From Chrysogorgia sp. JL179-B06 (lineage: Eukaryota; Cnidaria; Anthozoa; Scleralcyonacea; Chrysogorgiidae): 64,000 nucleotides of DNA. The notes under the pieces were generated by a model. It ran no database searches and was not told where the DNA came from. It saw nothing but the letters and a program-made list of their open reading frames with translations. The first letter of the stretch is position 1. Each line of letters begins with the position of its first letter. Below, piece by piece: positions 1 to 9,749 of the stretch. The stretch lies in NCBI GenBank assembly GCA_035772405.1, contig JAYKKM010000121.1, positions 124,001 through 188,000 on the forward strand, given 5' to 3'. The translations under genes and the position numbers were made by a program.

Positions 1-625
1 AAAAGTCGCGACAGTTGCTTTAAAATCAGCAGCAAATTTGTATGAGTTTCAAGAAGTTCCTTGGCAACGTGGTGTAATACCAACGAGTTTTCTTGACGGT
101 TTTAAAATTAAAACAAATAATCGAGCTACAGGTCCATTTAGTGATTTTTCATTGACATTTAGTGACCATAGAAAATTTCAAACAGATAAACAGAATTATC
201 GTACGGGAGAATTAGAAGCAAGAAAAAAAATTTGGTATAAACGAAAAATAATTCATAGTATTGATGTAAAATTTAAAAATAATATTAGAGAAAAATATAA
301 CGATGCAATAGGATGGAGTATTGTTCAAGTTAAAAAAGAGATATTCGACGATGGTGTTTTGGGGTCAATGATTGGTCAAGTCAATAAATATTATTTTGCC
401 TCTAATCAATTGTTTATTGATCCTGAGAAAAATTTCTTTAACGATGATCAACGTTTTGTAGATTTAGCTTATAATTTACCTGCTGACGAAGATTTTATTT
501 TGATTCAAAATATTCAATTTATAGATGATAATTTTTTTATAAAATATGGTATTAAAATTGGCGAGGCGGATAAACCCTATAATGAATACGATATTTCTAT
601 TGTTTATTCTGATGGATATATGTAG
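1..625 (+). CDS. Copy A: uncharacterised virion-type protein, 5' end cut by window
   Basis: This is the copy A counterpart of the 227-residue protein at 53306-53989. The frame is open from the window edge, and the true start lies outside (the first in-frame start-like codon, TTG at 38, is internal by comparison with copy B). It keeps the family landmarks ARKK-W-YKRKIIHSIDV and NLPADEDFILIQNI and the C-terminal YNEYDISIVYSDGY. I do not recognise the family. Size and position among capsid, protease and ATPase genes would suit a minor structural protein, but this is inference. No frame break is seen in the visible part. Confidence 0.7.
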   Translation, partial: KVATVALKSAANLYEFQEVPWQRGVIPTSFLDGFKIKTNNRATGPFSDFSLTFSDHRKFQTDKQNYRTGELEARKKIWYKRKIIHSIDVKFKNNIREKYNDAIGWSIVQVKKEIFDDGVLGSMIGQVNKYYFASNQLFIDPEKNFFNDDQRFVDLAYNLPADEDFILIQNIQFIDDNFFIKYGIKIGEADKPYNEYDISIVYSDGYM

Positions 626-671
626 ATAGGGGTATAAATAAAGATCGTTTTATCAAAGAGAGGTACGTGTC

Positions 672-1264
672 ATGGCTATTTTTCAGCGAGTACAAAATCA
701 AGAGGGATATAAGATTTATCATGATTTAACACAATATAGTTATGTGGAATCCGGTTTTTTTTGGCATTTAGTAGGAAGTGTGGAAATTGAAATATCAAGA
801 TATCATCTACTAATATCTATTGCTGATTATGAAACATATTTACGGTATAAATTTATACTGGAAGTAGAATGTTCAAAAATCCCAAAATGTATATTATACA
901 TCAAGAGGAACACGACATTCCAGAAGAATGTTATGAATTTCTTCGTAAAATATGTGAAGCATGGAATGATGATCTATCCTCACGTATCAACGACAAAAGA
1001 ATTGGAGAATATTTAAAGATACTAGATTATGATAGAAAACATTGTTTTAGTTATGAGTGTTTTAGGAGTATTATAGCATTATATTATGATTTTTGGGTTT
1101 ATAATAAAACTATAAAATACACTTGTAAAAAATGTAAAGGGGAATGCGAATGTAATGTGGATTACCCTAATTTCATCAGTGTAAATTTTAATGAAATGAG
1201 AGCTTATAATGTAAAAAAATATTCAATGGACAATAACCTCTTATGTAACGAAATAATACACTGA
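672..1264 (+). pseudogene. Copy A: cysteine-rich uncharacterised protein, frameshifted
   Basis: The frame opens at 672 and is continued by another frame from about 869 to 1264. The switch falls in an A run near 875, where copy B has one more A. The full product would be about 197 residues. The C-terminal third holds a clustered C-x2-C...C-x-C motif (TCKKCKGECEC) that could bind zinc. I do not recognise the family. The single break in a homopolymer could be decay or an assembly error. Copy B is broken at other places, so neither copy alone shows the intact gene. Confidence 0.55.
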
Positions 1265-1288
1265 ATGTATTTTTTTATTTAAAAAAAA

Positions 1289-1573
1289 TTAATACATTAA
1301 AAACTTTTCAACATGGTTTCTGGGTTTATGATATACAAGTCCTCCTTTTTGAAAATGTCTTTTGATTTTTTTCGTTCCTAGTTTTGCAATAATTTTTACT
1401 ACATTAGCTTTTTTTTTAAGCTCTTTTTTAAAATCGTTTATAAAAAGTTTGCCGTATTTATTGACTGTTTTATTTCCTCCACGTTGCCTTTTTTTCCCTT
1501 TAAAAATACCCCCACGTTGCCTTTTTTTCCCCTTAAAATCACCACCCCGTAAATCTCTTATTCTTCCTACCAT
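1289..1573 (-). CDS. Copy A: small basic protein with RGG-FKGKKRQ repeats
   Basis: About 94 residues from the ATG at 1573 (MVGRIR); a longer reading uses only a TTG. The N-terminal third has two 12-residue repeats of the form RGG-(D/I)FKGKKRQ, visible in DNA as direct repeats of about 36 bp. The rest is rich in lysine. The double-glycine steps and strong basic charge recall adenovirus-type core proteins cleaved by the virus protease, but the match is compositional only. The start lies directly next to the stop of the SET-domain gene on the same strand, so the two are probably co-expressed. It is nearly identical in copy B. Confidence 0.6.
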   Translation of the reverse strand: MVGRIRDLRGGDFKGKKRQRGGIFKGKKRQRGGNKTVNKYGKLFINDFKKELKKKANVVKIIAKLGTKKIKRHFQKGGLVYHKPRNHVEKFLMY

Positions 1574-1575
1574 TG

Positions 1576-2128
1576 TTATGAAGGTTGTTTTCTCTCCCAA
1601 TAGTTATCACCATAGTCTGCAAAAATTTCTTCATGGGCTTTTACATGTTTTATACTTTCTAAATACATTTTTTTATTATTGGGGTCGTAAACAAAATCTG
1701 AATTATTTTTATATATAGAACCGGTTTTCCCATTATTCGCATAACGTGCTGCGGCGTGAGTTGTCAAATAAGCATCGATACAAGTGTTTGTATCGTTACA
1801 AATACTATATACAGCATTAGTGTTTTTACCATATTTACGATCCAATTTGACCTGTGTTGTTTTTTGACCCGTGTAATAAGAAATATTACGATCGGGTTTA
1901 AAGGGTTTTTTTCCAAGCAAATAATCCTTCACCCGCATTGGGGATCGTTGATTTCTTGATACGTAAGTTATTTTGTTTTGCTAAATGAATCCAACATTTT
2001 TTTGTTTTTGCTGTTCGTTTACGACATCTTATTTTTTTTAAGGTTTTACTTCTACATTGAAGAACGTGACGTATACTTTGAGATTTATCATTGCGTCTTT
2101 TTTTTCGAGGTAACTTAACTCTTACCAT
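1576..2128 (-). pseudogene. Copy A: SET-domain lysine methyltransferase, frameshifted
   Basis: Two overlapping frames (1898-2128 and 1576-1938) together encode a basic N-terminal leader followed by a compact SET domain. Visible SET landmarks are PNAGEGLFA near the start of the domain, ARYANN in the middle, and the closing HEEIFADYGDNYW, which corresponds to the GEEL-DYG-YW end of SET enzymes. SET proteins transfer methyl groups from S-adenosylmethionine to lysine, classically on histone tails. The break lies in a T run near 1905-1912; copy B is open there but broken near 55070. Viral SET proteins are known (chlorella virus vSET), which makes the assignment plausible. Confidence 0.75.
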
Positions 2129-2134
2129 TTTGTT

Positions 2135-2449
2135 TTAAAATATAGTTTTTATTCCTAAATAATCATTATTTTTTTCATGTGTCTGAATAAATTTTACCAA
2201 ACATTCAACTTTATAGATAATATCTTCGGGACAGTTGTATATTTCTTTTTTTAATTCTGTTATTCTTTGTTTTAAAATCTTTGATGAAATAGGTATTATC
2301 TTTTCTTTATCTTCTGTAAAATTTAGTAAACATTCCTTTAAAAGATACGACGTAAATAATATTGAAGGATCATTATCTTGAATTTCATACCCGATATAAG
2401 GTGAGTTAGACGATTGTAAATAAATTTCAATATACACAATTTCACTCAT
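2135..2449 (-). CDS. Copy A: uncharacterised 104-residue protein
   Basis: Intact frame from ATG (MSEIVYIEIYLQ) to stop, differing only slightly from the copy B gene at 55495-55809. No motif is recognised. It is predicted soluble with mixed helix and strand character, and has no signal peptide or obvious membrane segment. It sits directly upstream of the SET gene on the same strand, six bases away, so the 104-residue, SET and basic protein genes look like one transcription unit. It is head-to-head with the small MGSL protein and PolB, leaving about 42 bp for a shared promoter. Confidence 0.65.
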   Translation of the reverse strand: MSEIVYIEIYLQSSNSPYIGYEIQDNDPSILFTSYLLKECLLNFTEDKEKIIPISSKILKQRITELKKEIYNCPEDIIYKVECLVKFIQTHEKNNDYLGIKTIF

Positions 2450-2491
2450 ATTTTTTTTTTACTCTCTTTTTTTTGTTTTAGTTTTTTTTAA

Positions 2492-2662
2492 ATGGGTTCT
2501 TTATTATCAAAAAAAATCCCTCCTATACTTACGTTGACATGTATTAATATACAGGATTCATACGATGTTACTATTGATCGTGTTGATGGTGAAGACGAAA
2601 ACATAAATAAAAATAAAACGGCATGTTTTTCTTGTTTTAGAAAAAAAAAAGAAGATGAATGA
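2492..2662 (+). CDS. Copy A: 56-residue protein with N-myristoylation-like start
   Basis: Short frame beginning MGSLLSKK, which fits the N-myristoylation consensus (Gly2, small residue at 6, basic at 7-8). It ends with a CFSCFRKKKEDE tail that could be palmitoylated. It overlaps the first codons of PolB by 8 bases in another frame. The frame is conserved in copy B (55852-56022), including both ends. A membrane-anchored role is inference. A similar small MG-start protein with a lipidation-type N-terminus occurs in the unrelated Polinton at 36171-36380. Confidence 0.6.
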   Translation: MGSLLSKKIPPILTLTCINIQDSYDVTIDRVDGEDENINKNKTACFSCFRKKKEDE

Positions 2663-5600
2663 TGATCAGAATAAATTAAAATATAGTCAAAAAGATATAG
2701 ATAAAATTGTAAGTTTATTTAATAAGAAAAAAGAAAGTAAGAAAAATGAAAAAATAGGCGATTATTTTTCTGTTAATCATATAGAAACTATTAGTAGAGA
2801 AAAATTTAAAGTCACTGAACAACATTTTTCTTTGGATGTTTCACGGGAAAAAACGGTTAATTTTATTAGTTTTATTCAATCGTTATCGTTGGTTTTTTCT
2901 TATTTAATTAACATTGCACGGGCAAATGTAAAAAGTGATGATGATTATGTTAGATTTATCTTTAGTAATGCGCCAAAAAGTTTTTTCTCTACAGCCGTTT
3001 TACCCGTGAAAGACTTTGACGTTAAATATTTCTTAAATATTATGGAAAAATTTATGCAGAGTAATAAAGAAATAATAGCTAATGGTTGGAATAGTAAAGT
3101 AATTGTTCAAACTTTTCCCGCAGGAATAAGTACAAATAAAAAAAAAAATAGTGTATTAAGGAAAAAAAGTATTTACAATAGTTTGAATAAGGGAAATGCT
3201 GCAGATAAAGGCGGTGTGAAAAGTAATGTAAAAAAATATGGCCGTAAATTTCGCACGGGTGTATTTTATATTCTTAGCCATGTATTATTTCGTACAGTGA
3301 AAGATTGTTGTTTTGCTTTAGCAATATTAGTGGGTTTATCATTTTTAAAACAAGACTATAAATATTTTATAATGAAAAGAAAACCCAATAAACCCGTGGA
3401 TGATTTATTTACGTGTGAAGAAATTCGAAATGTATATCGGGAATGTGGGATACCCGAGGGTAATGTTGATGCTACACAGTTTAATTTTGTATATAATAAT
3501 TATTTAAAAAAACAGGGTGTTGATTTGTTAGTGTATGCTGACACTCATTCCGATAATATAATTTATGATTCACGAACTGATAGTGAAGGTAATCTTATTA
3601 AATTGACTAATGAAATTTTATGTTTATGGTTAAATAATAATCATTACGATGTAGTCTTAAGCATAAAGGAATTTTCTAAACTCAGCACCAGCTCTTTTTG
3701 TGTTAAATCTATGAGTTATTTTACACGCCATGAATATGTCGATAATCACCTATGTGCTACAAATAACTTAACTTGTTTACGATGTTATAAATATCCGAAT
3801 AAGTGTAAAGATAAAAATAATAAACTTATTTGTAGCAGTTGTGATATAATTTTTTATGATGAAAATTGTTTTACAAATCATTTAACAAATAAAATTTTTA
3901 AACCTTCTCATAGTAATTATAACCGTTTAACACCGTGTCAATATTTTTTTTATTGTAAAACCTGTAACAAAATTTGTCCTCGATTCTTTTTCATTTTTTC
4001 TAATACAACAGTTAAACATGATTGTAGCAAACAATTTTGTTTTCATTGTGATAAATACATGAAACAACCTCATTTTTGTTATGTGAAACCCCTTTCACTT
4101 GAATATAACAAGAGGAAAGAAAGTGAACCCACTTTATTTTTTTTTGATTTTGAAACAAAAGTAACCGAAACTAAATTGCTCGTACCGTTTTATTGTATCG
4201 TCCAAAAGGTATGTAAAAAATGTCAACATATTGAATTTAAAAAAACAAAAATATTTGAAAAAAATGATCAAGAAATTATCGATAATACTATTGAAAAAGT
4301 TAGTTGTTGTGGGAATAGACAATTTATTTTTGATGACAATGTTATTGAAACTTTATGTGAATTTATGTTTGAACAAACAAATTCCGTTTGGATAGCGCAT
4401 AACGGGGGTAGATTTGATACTATTTTTATTTTAAAATATCTTTTAGAAATAAAACAGATAATGCCGAATACTATAATGAACGGTACTAAAATAATGAGTT
4501 TAATAATTAAAGAACAAAATATTAGAATCCTCGATAGTTATTTGTTTTTTAGTATGAAATTAGCGGATATTCCAAAAGCAATGGATCTTCAAGGGGAATG
4601 TAAGGGATTTCATCCTTATGAATTTTACGATTTAACTTATGAGGGTGAAATTGTAGATCGGAAATTTTTTGATACGAAACATATGAATACAGCAACACTT
4701 AATGAATTTGAAAAATGGTATTTAGAAAAAAAGAAAGAGAAATATATATTTCGTAAAGAGATTTATTATTATTGTTGTAGTGATGTAGATATTTTAAGAA
4801 AGGGATGTTTTAAATTTTCTACAATGATCGGTACCATAGGTCATATCACCCCCTTTTATGCAAAGAATTGTATTACGATTGCTAGTTTAGCTTTGAAAGT
4901 GTATAGACTTAATTTTTTTTAAATAAATTGTGTAGGAATTATTCCTGCTTCGGGGTATAGGGGGGGTGTAAAACAGAGTTTAATTGCTATTGATTGGTTA
5001 GATGAAATTAATCGAGAATTAGGAGGAAATTTAGAATATATCTGTTCACAAAATGGGGAGAAAAAAATTCTAGGACGTTTTGTCGATGGTTTTTATATTG
5101 ATACGATATATCAATTTCATGGGTGTTTTTATCACGGATGTCCCAAATGTTTTGACCCTATGCATTAAACGTTCTTACAAACGAAAAATTTAGTAATTTA
5201 TATGCAAATACGCAACGTTTTTCTTGGACAATAAAAAATGCCGGTTACAAATTAATCGAGATGTGGGAATGTCATTATTTAGAAGAAAAAAAAATATACA
5301 CAGAAACAATTAATTGAAAAGAAAAGAAAATTTTATCCGTTTACTCCTTTAACACCACGTGATGCATTATATGGGGGACGAACTTCCCCCGTATGTTTAT
5401 TTAAAGAAACAAAACCCAACGAACGAATAAGTTACGTAGATTTTACATCGCTATACCCTCATGTACAAAAAAATTATGATTTTCCTGTGGGTCATCCTAC
5501 TATTTTACTGGGGAAAGATTGTAATAAAATAAAAATCAAGGACATATTTGGTTTAGTAAAATGTTGTATTTTACCTCCTCGAAATATTTACTTTCCTGTT

Positions 5601-6632
5601 TTACCTGTTAGAATAGATGGGAAATTATTATTTCCATTATGTTATAAATGTGCTGTGGATAAATGTAATAAATGTGAACATAATGAAAGCGATCGATACT
5701 TGACGGGTACTTGGACTAGTGTTGAGATTAATGTTGCTATAGATAAGGGATATAAAATAATTGCTCTTTACGAAATATATCATTTTGAACGCAAAGAAAA
5801 AATCTTTTCACAATACGTAAATCAATTTTTAAAAATCAAACAAGAATCTTCAGGAATTCCTACGGATTGTTTGAACGCAGATGGAAGTAAAAATGATGAT
5901 AAAATTAAACAGTATTGTAATGATTATTTAAAAAATGAAAATGTTTTTTTAGATAAAGACAAAATAGAGAAAAATCCCTGATTAAGAACTATTGCAAAAA
6001 CATTTTTAAATTCGTTACGGGGAAAATTTGCTCAAAACGAAAATAATACACAAGTGTGTTTTTTAAACGATTATGAAGAATTATTAAATATTGCCAATGA
6101 TAAAAGTAAAAAATTAACATCGATGGAATTTATAAACGAAACATTATTACGTTGTACATATGAAAAAATTGATGATGCAACAACCCCTCTAAAAACGGGA
6201 AATGTAATCATTGCATGTTTTGTTACTGCATATGCACGTTTGAAATTATACGAGTTACTCGTTAAATTAGACGATCGCGTTTTATATTTTGATACAGATT
6301 CTGTTATTTATATATCTGATGAAAATAATTATACTGATGTTAAAACGGGAAATTATTTAGGAGATTTAACGAATGAATTAAATGAAAATGAATGGATAAC
6401 AAATTTTTGTTCAACGGGTCCAAAATGTTACGCGTATATAACTAATTTAAATCAGGAATGTATTCATGTCAAAGGTTTTACTTTAAAAAATGAAACAATA
6501 AAAGAAAAATTGAATTTTTTATCCTTGACACAATGTGTTAAAAATCAAGATCAGATCATCGAAATTAAATATCACAATAAAATATGTAAAGATAAACTTA
6601 ATCATATTTTTATTGAGGATGAAATAACTGAA
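2655..6632 (+). pseudogene. polB: Copy A: protein-primed family B DNA polymerase, broken
   Basis: The N-terminal frame (2655-4922, 755 residues) has a cysteine/histidine zinc-finger-like stretch near residues 350-410. It then carries the 3'-5' exonuclease motifs: DFETK (Exo I), HNGGRFDT (Exo II) and YCCSDVDIL (Exo III). After a stop at 4919-4921 the same protein continues with GYRGGVKQS, a FHGCFYHGC motif, polymerase motif A (TSLYP), motif B (NSLRGK, where copy B has NSLWGK) and motif C (FDTDS near 6290). Lesions: an in-frame stop near 4920, a frameshift near 5160, a frameshift near 5290 and a TGA at 5979. The first and third recur in copy B. A 76-bp deletion at about 6627 removes the C-terminus and fuses the frame to the ATPase. 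Confidence 0.85.
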
Positions 6633-7235
6633 ATGAACAATGTTTCATTAACATTTCAACACCCTTTTATGTTAACGTTATGTGGTCCTAGTCAAAGTGG
6701 GAAAACATATTGGATATTACAATTATTGAAAAATATTAACATTATGATTACACCAGCAATTGTTAAAATTGTTTATTTATATTCAACTTATCAACCTCTG
6801 TACGCTGAAATGGAAAAAGTTCTTGCGGAAAAAACAGATATTAGTGTTGAATTTATTGATTGTCAAAAGGGTATTCCCCGCATTACTGATATACAAACGA
6901 ATACCCGTGAAAATACGTTAATAATATTAGATGATCTCATGTTAGTTGCAACATCATCAAAAGAAAATCTTGAAAGAATAGATAATATTGCAACTCAAGA
7001 TGTCCATCATCGTAATATTAGTGTTATTTTTACATGTCAAAATTTAACATATGGTAATGGTAAATTGCGAAATTTACGTGTCAATAGTCAATATTATGTT
7101 ATGTTTAAAAATTTAAGCGATTATAATAATATGTATACGATATGTGATAATAAAAAAATTAATAGAAATAGATTTAATAAAGTATTAAGTGAAATTAATG
7201 AGAAACCCTATGATTATTTGGTATTTGATAATTGA
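6633..7235 (+). pseudogene. Copy A: A32-type genome-packaging ATPase, truncated by nonsense codon
   Basis: Begins MNNVSLTFQHPF and carries Walker A GPSQSGKT and Walker B LIILDDLM, followed by VHHRNISVIFTCQNL, the sensor region seen in Polinton and adintovirus ATPases. These enzymes pump the genome into preformed capsids. A TGT to TGA change at 7233-7235, relative to copy B, cuts about 25 residues; the lost reading continues to about 7309. A 76-bp deletion just upstream puts the end of PolB in frame with this gene, so a continuous 393-codon frame starts at 6054. The deletion ends share the trinucleotide ATA. Confidence 0.8.
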
Positions 7236-7383
7236 AGAAAAGGGTATGAAAATTGTAGAATTAGAACCAATGTATTTCCACATGAATCAACGATAATCTA
7301 TGATTTGTAAATAAATGTAAAAAGAAAAAGAAATGTTTGTTAAAAAAATAAAAAGAGTTGTTGAAAATCGTTTTTTTAAAAAG

Positions 7384-7392
7384 TATATATAG
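7384..7392 (+). promoter_or_regulatory. TATA-like box before basic protein gene (copy A)
   Basis: TATATATAG lies about 40 bp before the start codon of the basic core-like gene. The same box occurs at the matching place in copy B (60819-60827). Promoter function is inferred from sequence and position only. Confidence 0.4.
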
Positions 7393-7432
7393 TATGGGGT
7401 GTGTATATTGTGTATGAATTTTTTTTTAAAAC

Positions 7433-7645
7433 ATGGCAAGAAGAAGATATAGAAGCAGGAGGGGAATTATCCTTAGAAAAAAGAAACAAAAAGGGGGTAG
7501 TGTTCTAGATATGTTTGGACCTTTGGGATCGTTAGTTGGAAATCAATTGGGAATTGGTATTCGAAAAAGAAAAAGAAAAAGAAAACAAAAAGGAGGAGGA
7601 AGAGATTATATGTCTATAAAACCAAGAACGGGTTGGCATTGGTAA
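7433..7645 (+). CDS. Copy A: arginine/lysine-rich core-like protein
   Basis: 70 residues starting MARRRYRSRRG, with a middle hydrophobic-glycine segment (DMFGPLGSLVGNQLG) and clusters of KRKRKRKQKGG. The composition fits a DNA-condensing virion core peptide such as adenovirus pX/mu, with KGG steps as possible protease sites (inference). Copy A and copy B differ strongly after the second KGG: copy A ends RDYMSIKPRTGWHW, while copy B has a longer lysine-rich tail. The C-terminus has therefore been rearranged in one copy. Confidence 0.6.
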   Translation: MARRRYRSRRGIILRKKKQKGGSVLDMFGPLGSLVGNQLGIGIRKRKRKRKQKGGGRDYMSIKPRTGWHW

Positions 7646-7701
7646 CAGTGTTACCCTTAGAAAAAATATAAACAGTGTAAATAAGTTAATTTTTTGTTTA
7701 A

Positions 7702-8313
7702 TTAAAAATTGGCATTATTAAAACTACAACACGACTGATTGTTATTACGCTTACAATTTTTTTTACATTTTTTATTATATATTCCTACGAGTACACTACC
7801 TAAAATTGTTTCTATTTTTTTTTTAATTTTAATATCGTTTTTTAATTTAATACGTTCATTTTTAAATATTTTTTGTTTATTATTATTTTCGAATTCATTA
7901 CGACATTGATTGTATAAATATAATAAACTCCAATTTCCACACACTGCAGTATTTTTGGATTGTAATTGTTTACTTTGAATATATTGAAATGTTAGTCCTT
8001 TTTTTACACTATAATCATACCAATATTCACGTTTATAAAACGAGACATCTTTTGCAAAACTATCAAAAAAATTCATATGTTTTTCTTTATCCACCCATAT
8101 AGCAATCCAATGTTGACCGTTTTGATCTGCTTCATCCGTATTCCAAATCCAACACGAGGGATAATAAATTTTTTTAGGAAAAATATTTGCAGGAAATGTA
8201 CCCAAATAATATTTATTTAAAAACTTATTTATTTTTGAAATTTTATTAATCTCGTTCGTAAATAAAAATTGGGTTAAAAAACAATGTAAATTCATTGATT
8301 TTTGCGTCGCCAT
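7702..8313 (-). CDS. Copy A: adenain-like cysteine protease
   Basis: Intact 203-residue frame. The catalytic layout of adenovirus protease (family C5) is visible: His in GQHWIAIW (about 68), Asp in FFDSFA (about 84), Gln in SKQLQSK (about 118) and Cys in VCGNWS (125). The spacing is close to adenain. The role would be virion maturation by cleaving capsid and core precursors. The C-terminal tail is lysine and cysteine rich (KKCKKNCKRNNN). It overlaps the upstream gene by about 22 bases on the same strand, which suggests a compact late transcription unit. Confidence 0.85.
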   Translation of the reverse strand: MATQKSMNLHCFLTQFLFTNEINKISKINKFLNKYYLGTFPANIFPKKIYYPSCWIWNTDEADQNGQHWIAIWVDKEKHMNFFDSFAKDVSFYKREYWYDYSVKKGLTFQYIQSKQLQSKNTAVCGNWSLLYLYNQCRNEFENNNKQKIFKNERIKLKNDIKIKKKIETILGSVLVGIYNKKCKKNCKRNNNQSCCSFNNANF

Positions 8314-8952
8314 TTTCTTCGTGTTGTATAGGGTGGTTTTGAGGGTATAGGAATGTGGGTGGTGAGTGATGTAGATGGTTCTTCGTTACTCGCAAGACCC
8401 GAAGTGGTTTTTCCCAAATTTATATAACGTTGTCGTAATTTTATATTTCGTATATAATAGGCAGGCATATGTAATTTTTTCAATTCTTTTAAAGCAGCCG
8501 TCTGCTTTTGTTGTGTAAGATTGAACATGTTTTGTTTGCTGACATTATGCGTTAAATCGTATAATAAATCATGATGGTTTATTGCAACACCGTTTATTTT
8601 TATTATATCTGTACCCCAATTTTAATTTTTTTCCTTTCAAGAAATTCTTTTATTTGTTGACCACTTGTCACAGTCGGTGTTTTCCTTACCTCGGGTGATT
8701 CATCATTGGTCACCTCATTTTCAAGTTTATTACTTTTTCTTTTCATATTTTGTTGTCTTTTTAAAAAACTAACCATACTCTCTGCGACACGTTGATCATT
8801 ATTAACTTTTTTCATTTCTTCTTTCATTTTATTTTTACTTTCAATAAGATCGAAATTATTTTTGTTGTTAATTCCCTGCAATAATTTTTCGTTTTCATGA
8901 TCAGTTTTGATTTACTCGGATTAATTAATTGCATTTTATTTACTTCGGTCAT
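8292..8952 (-). pseudogene. Copy A: structural-type protein (counterpart of 61811-62488), broken
   Basis: Corresponds to the intact 225-residue copy B gene. Copy A has a 22-bp deletion near 8908, loses one C near 8616 so that the frame breaks just before the IGGTD segment, and has a short insertion near 8395. Remaining open pieces are 8292-8528 and 8603-8880. The product would be a helical, charged protein with an internal double glycine that might be cut by the protease; see copy B. Confidence 0.65.
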
Positions 8953-9498
8953 TTTTTTTTATTTGTTGGTTAAGTAATTTGTATGCTTTTTGATATATGT
9001 TGATTATACGAAATCCTCAGATAATAATATTTTTAAATCTTTTTCTTTTATTTTGTTCTTTGAAAACTTATTCAAAATATATTTATTATCACTGGAAAGT
9101 TGGATAGAAATTTTTTTATTTAAAATATTTTTAGCAATGTATTGTTATTTATTAATTAATTGAGAATCTAACAACGTATTTTTTTTATCAATATCTGCTT
9201 TAAGATATTTTTTTAACGATGGTAAAAAATCCTTTTTTTTTTTTTCAAAAGCTTTTTTCTTTATTTTATTTAATTGAACTAATGTTTCTAAAAATTTTAA
9301 ATCATCTTCGCAACTTGATGAAGAAGAAGTAACGGAACTTTCACTATCCATTTCATCACTAACATCATCGCTAACAACATCGCTATCATTTTCACTATCA
9401 ACTTCATCCTCCTCTTCATCATCATCTCTTGAATTATCATTTTTCTCGTCTTTTTTTTCCTCTTCTTTATTTAATTCATCATTTTTTTCTTCATTCAT
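8936..9498 (-). pseudogene. Copy A: acidic serine/aspartate-rich protein, truncated
   Basis: The reading starts at 9498 with a strongly acidic region (runs of D, E and S up to about residue 66) and then turns lysine-rich. A TTA to TAA change near 9147 stops translation after 117 residues, and a missing A near 9016 would break the remainder. Copy B keeps the full 186 residues. Function unknown; acidic-then-basic architecture is common in virion scaffold or DNA-mimic proteins, but no family is recognised. Confidence 0.6.
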
Positions 9499-9503
9499 TT
9501 TTT

Positions 9504-9635
9504 TTATGCGTAAATTGAAAACGGTGGAAATACAAGAATATGTTCACGATTTAGTGGTATTTTGTTAATAACTGGTTTTTTTATTTTTGGTTTTTTTATT
9601 CTATTCTTTGTTGTAATGGGTTTTGTGTTCTTCAT
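9504..9635 (-). CDS. Copy A: 43-residue basic peptide
   Basis: Short frame starting MKNTKPITTKNR, rich in lysine and proline (KPKIKKPVINK), ending FPPFSVYA. It is conserved at the same place in copy B (63038-63169) between the acidic protein and the capsid gene, with start, stop and length unchanged. Conservation of such a short frame in two decaying copies is the only support. It might be a core peptide. Confidence 0.4.
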   Translation of the reverse strand: MKNTKPITTKNRIKKPKIKKPVINKIPLNREHILVFPPFSIYA

Positions 9636-9671
9636 TTTTTTTGTACATCCCCTTGTTACAAATGTTGATAA

Positions 9672-9749
9672 TTAAATGCTGTGTAATAATCTTGCAGGGG
9701 TATTTAATCCTACTCTAATTTCATTTCGAAATTCACCAACAAATATTAA
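9672..9749 (-). pseudogene. Copy A: last 25 codons of major capsid protein
   Basis: The frame matches the C-terminus of the copy B capsid gene exactly (FVGEFRNEIRVGLNTPARLL). Identity ends abruptly after 9749, where a 238-bp satellite begins. The rest of the gene is absent, so copy A cannot make capsid. The junction marks the right edge of copy A. Confidence 0.8.

Noticed and set aside
1362..1718. Plus-strand frame rich in Phe, Leu and Pro
   Set aside because: Antisense of the basic RGG protein and SET gene, which are conserved and make sense as proteins.
4919..4930. Programmed frameshift in PolB
   Set aside because: Copy A has an in-frame stop and copy B a shift plus stop at the same place; the slippery context differs, so decay or error is simpler. 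Kept only as an open question.
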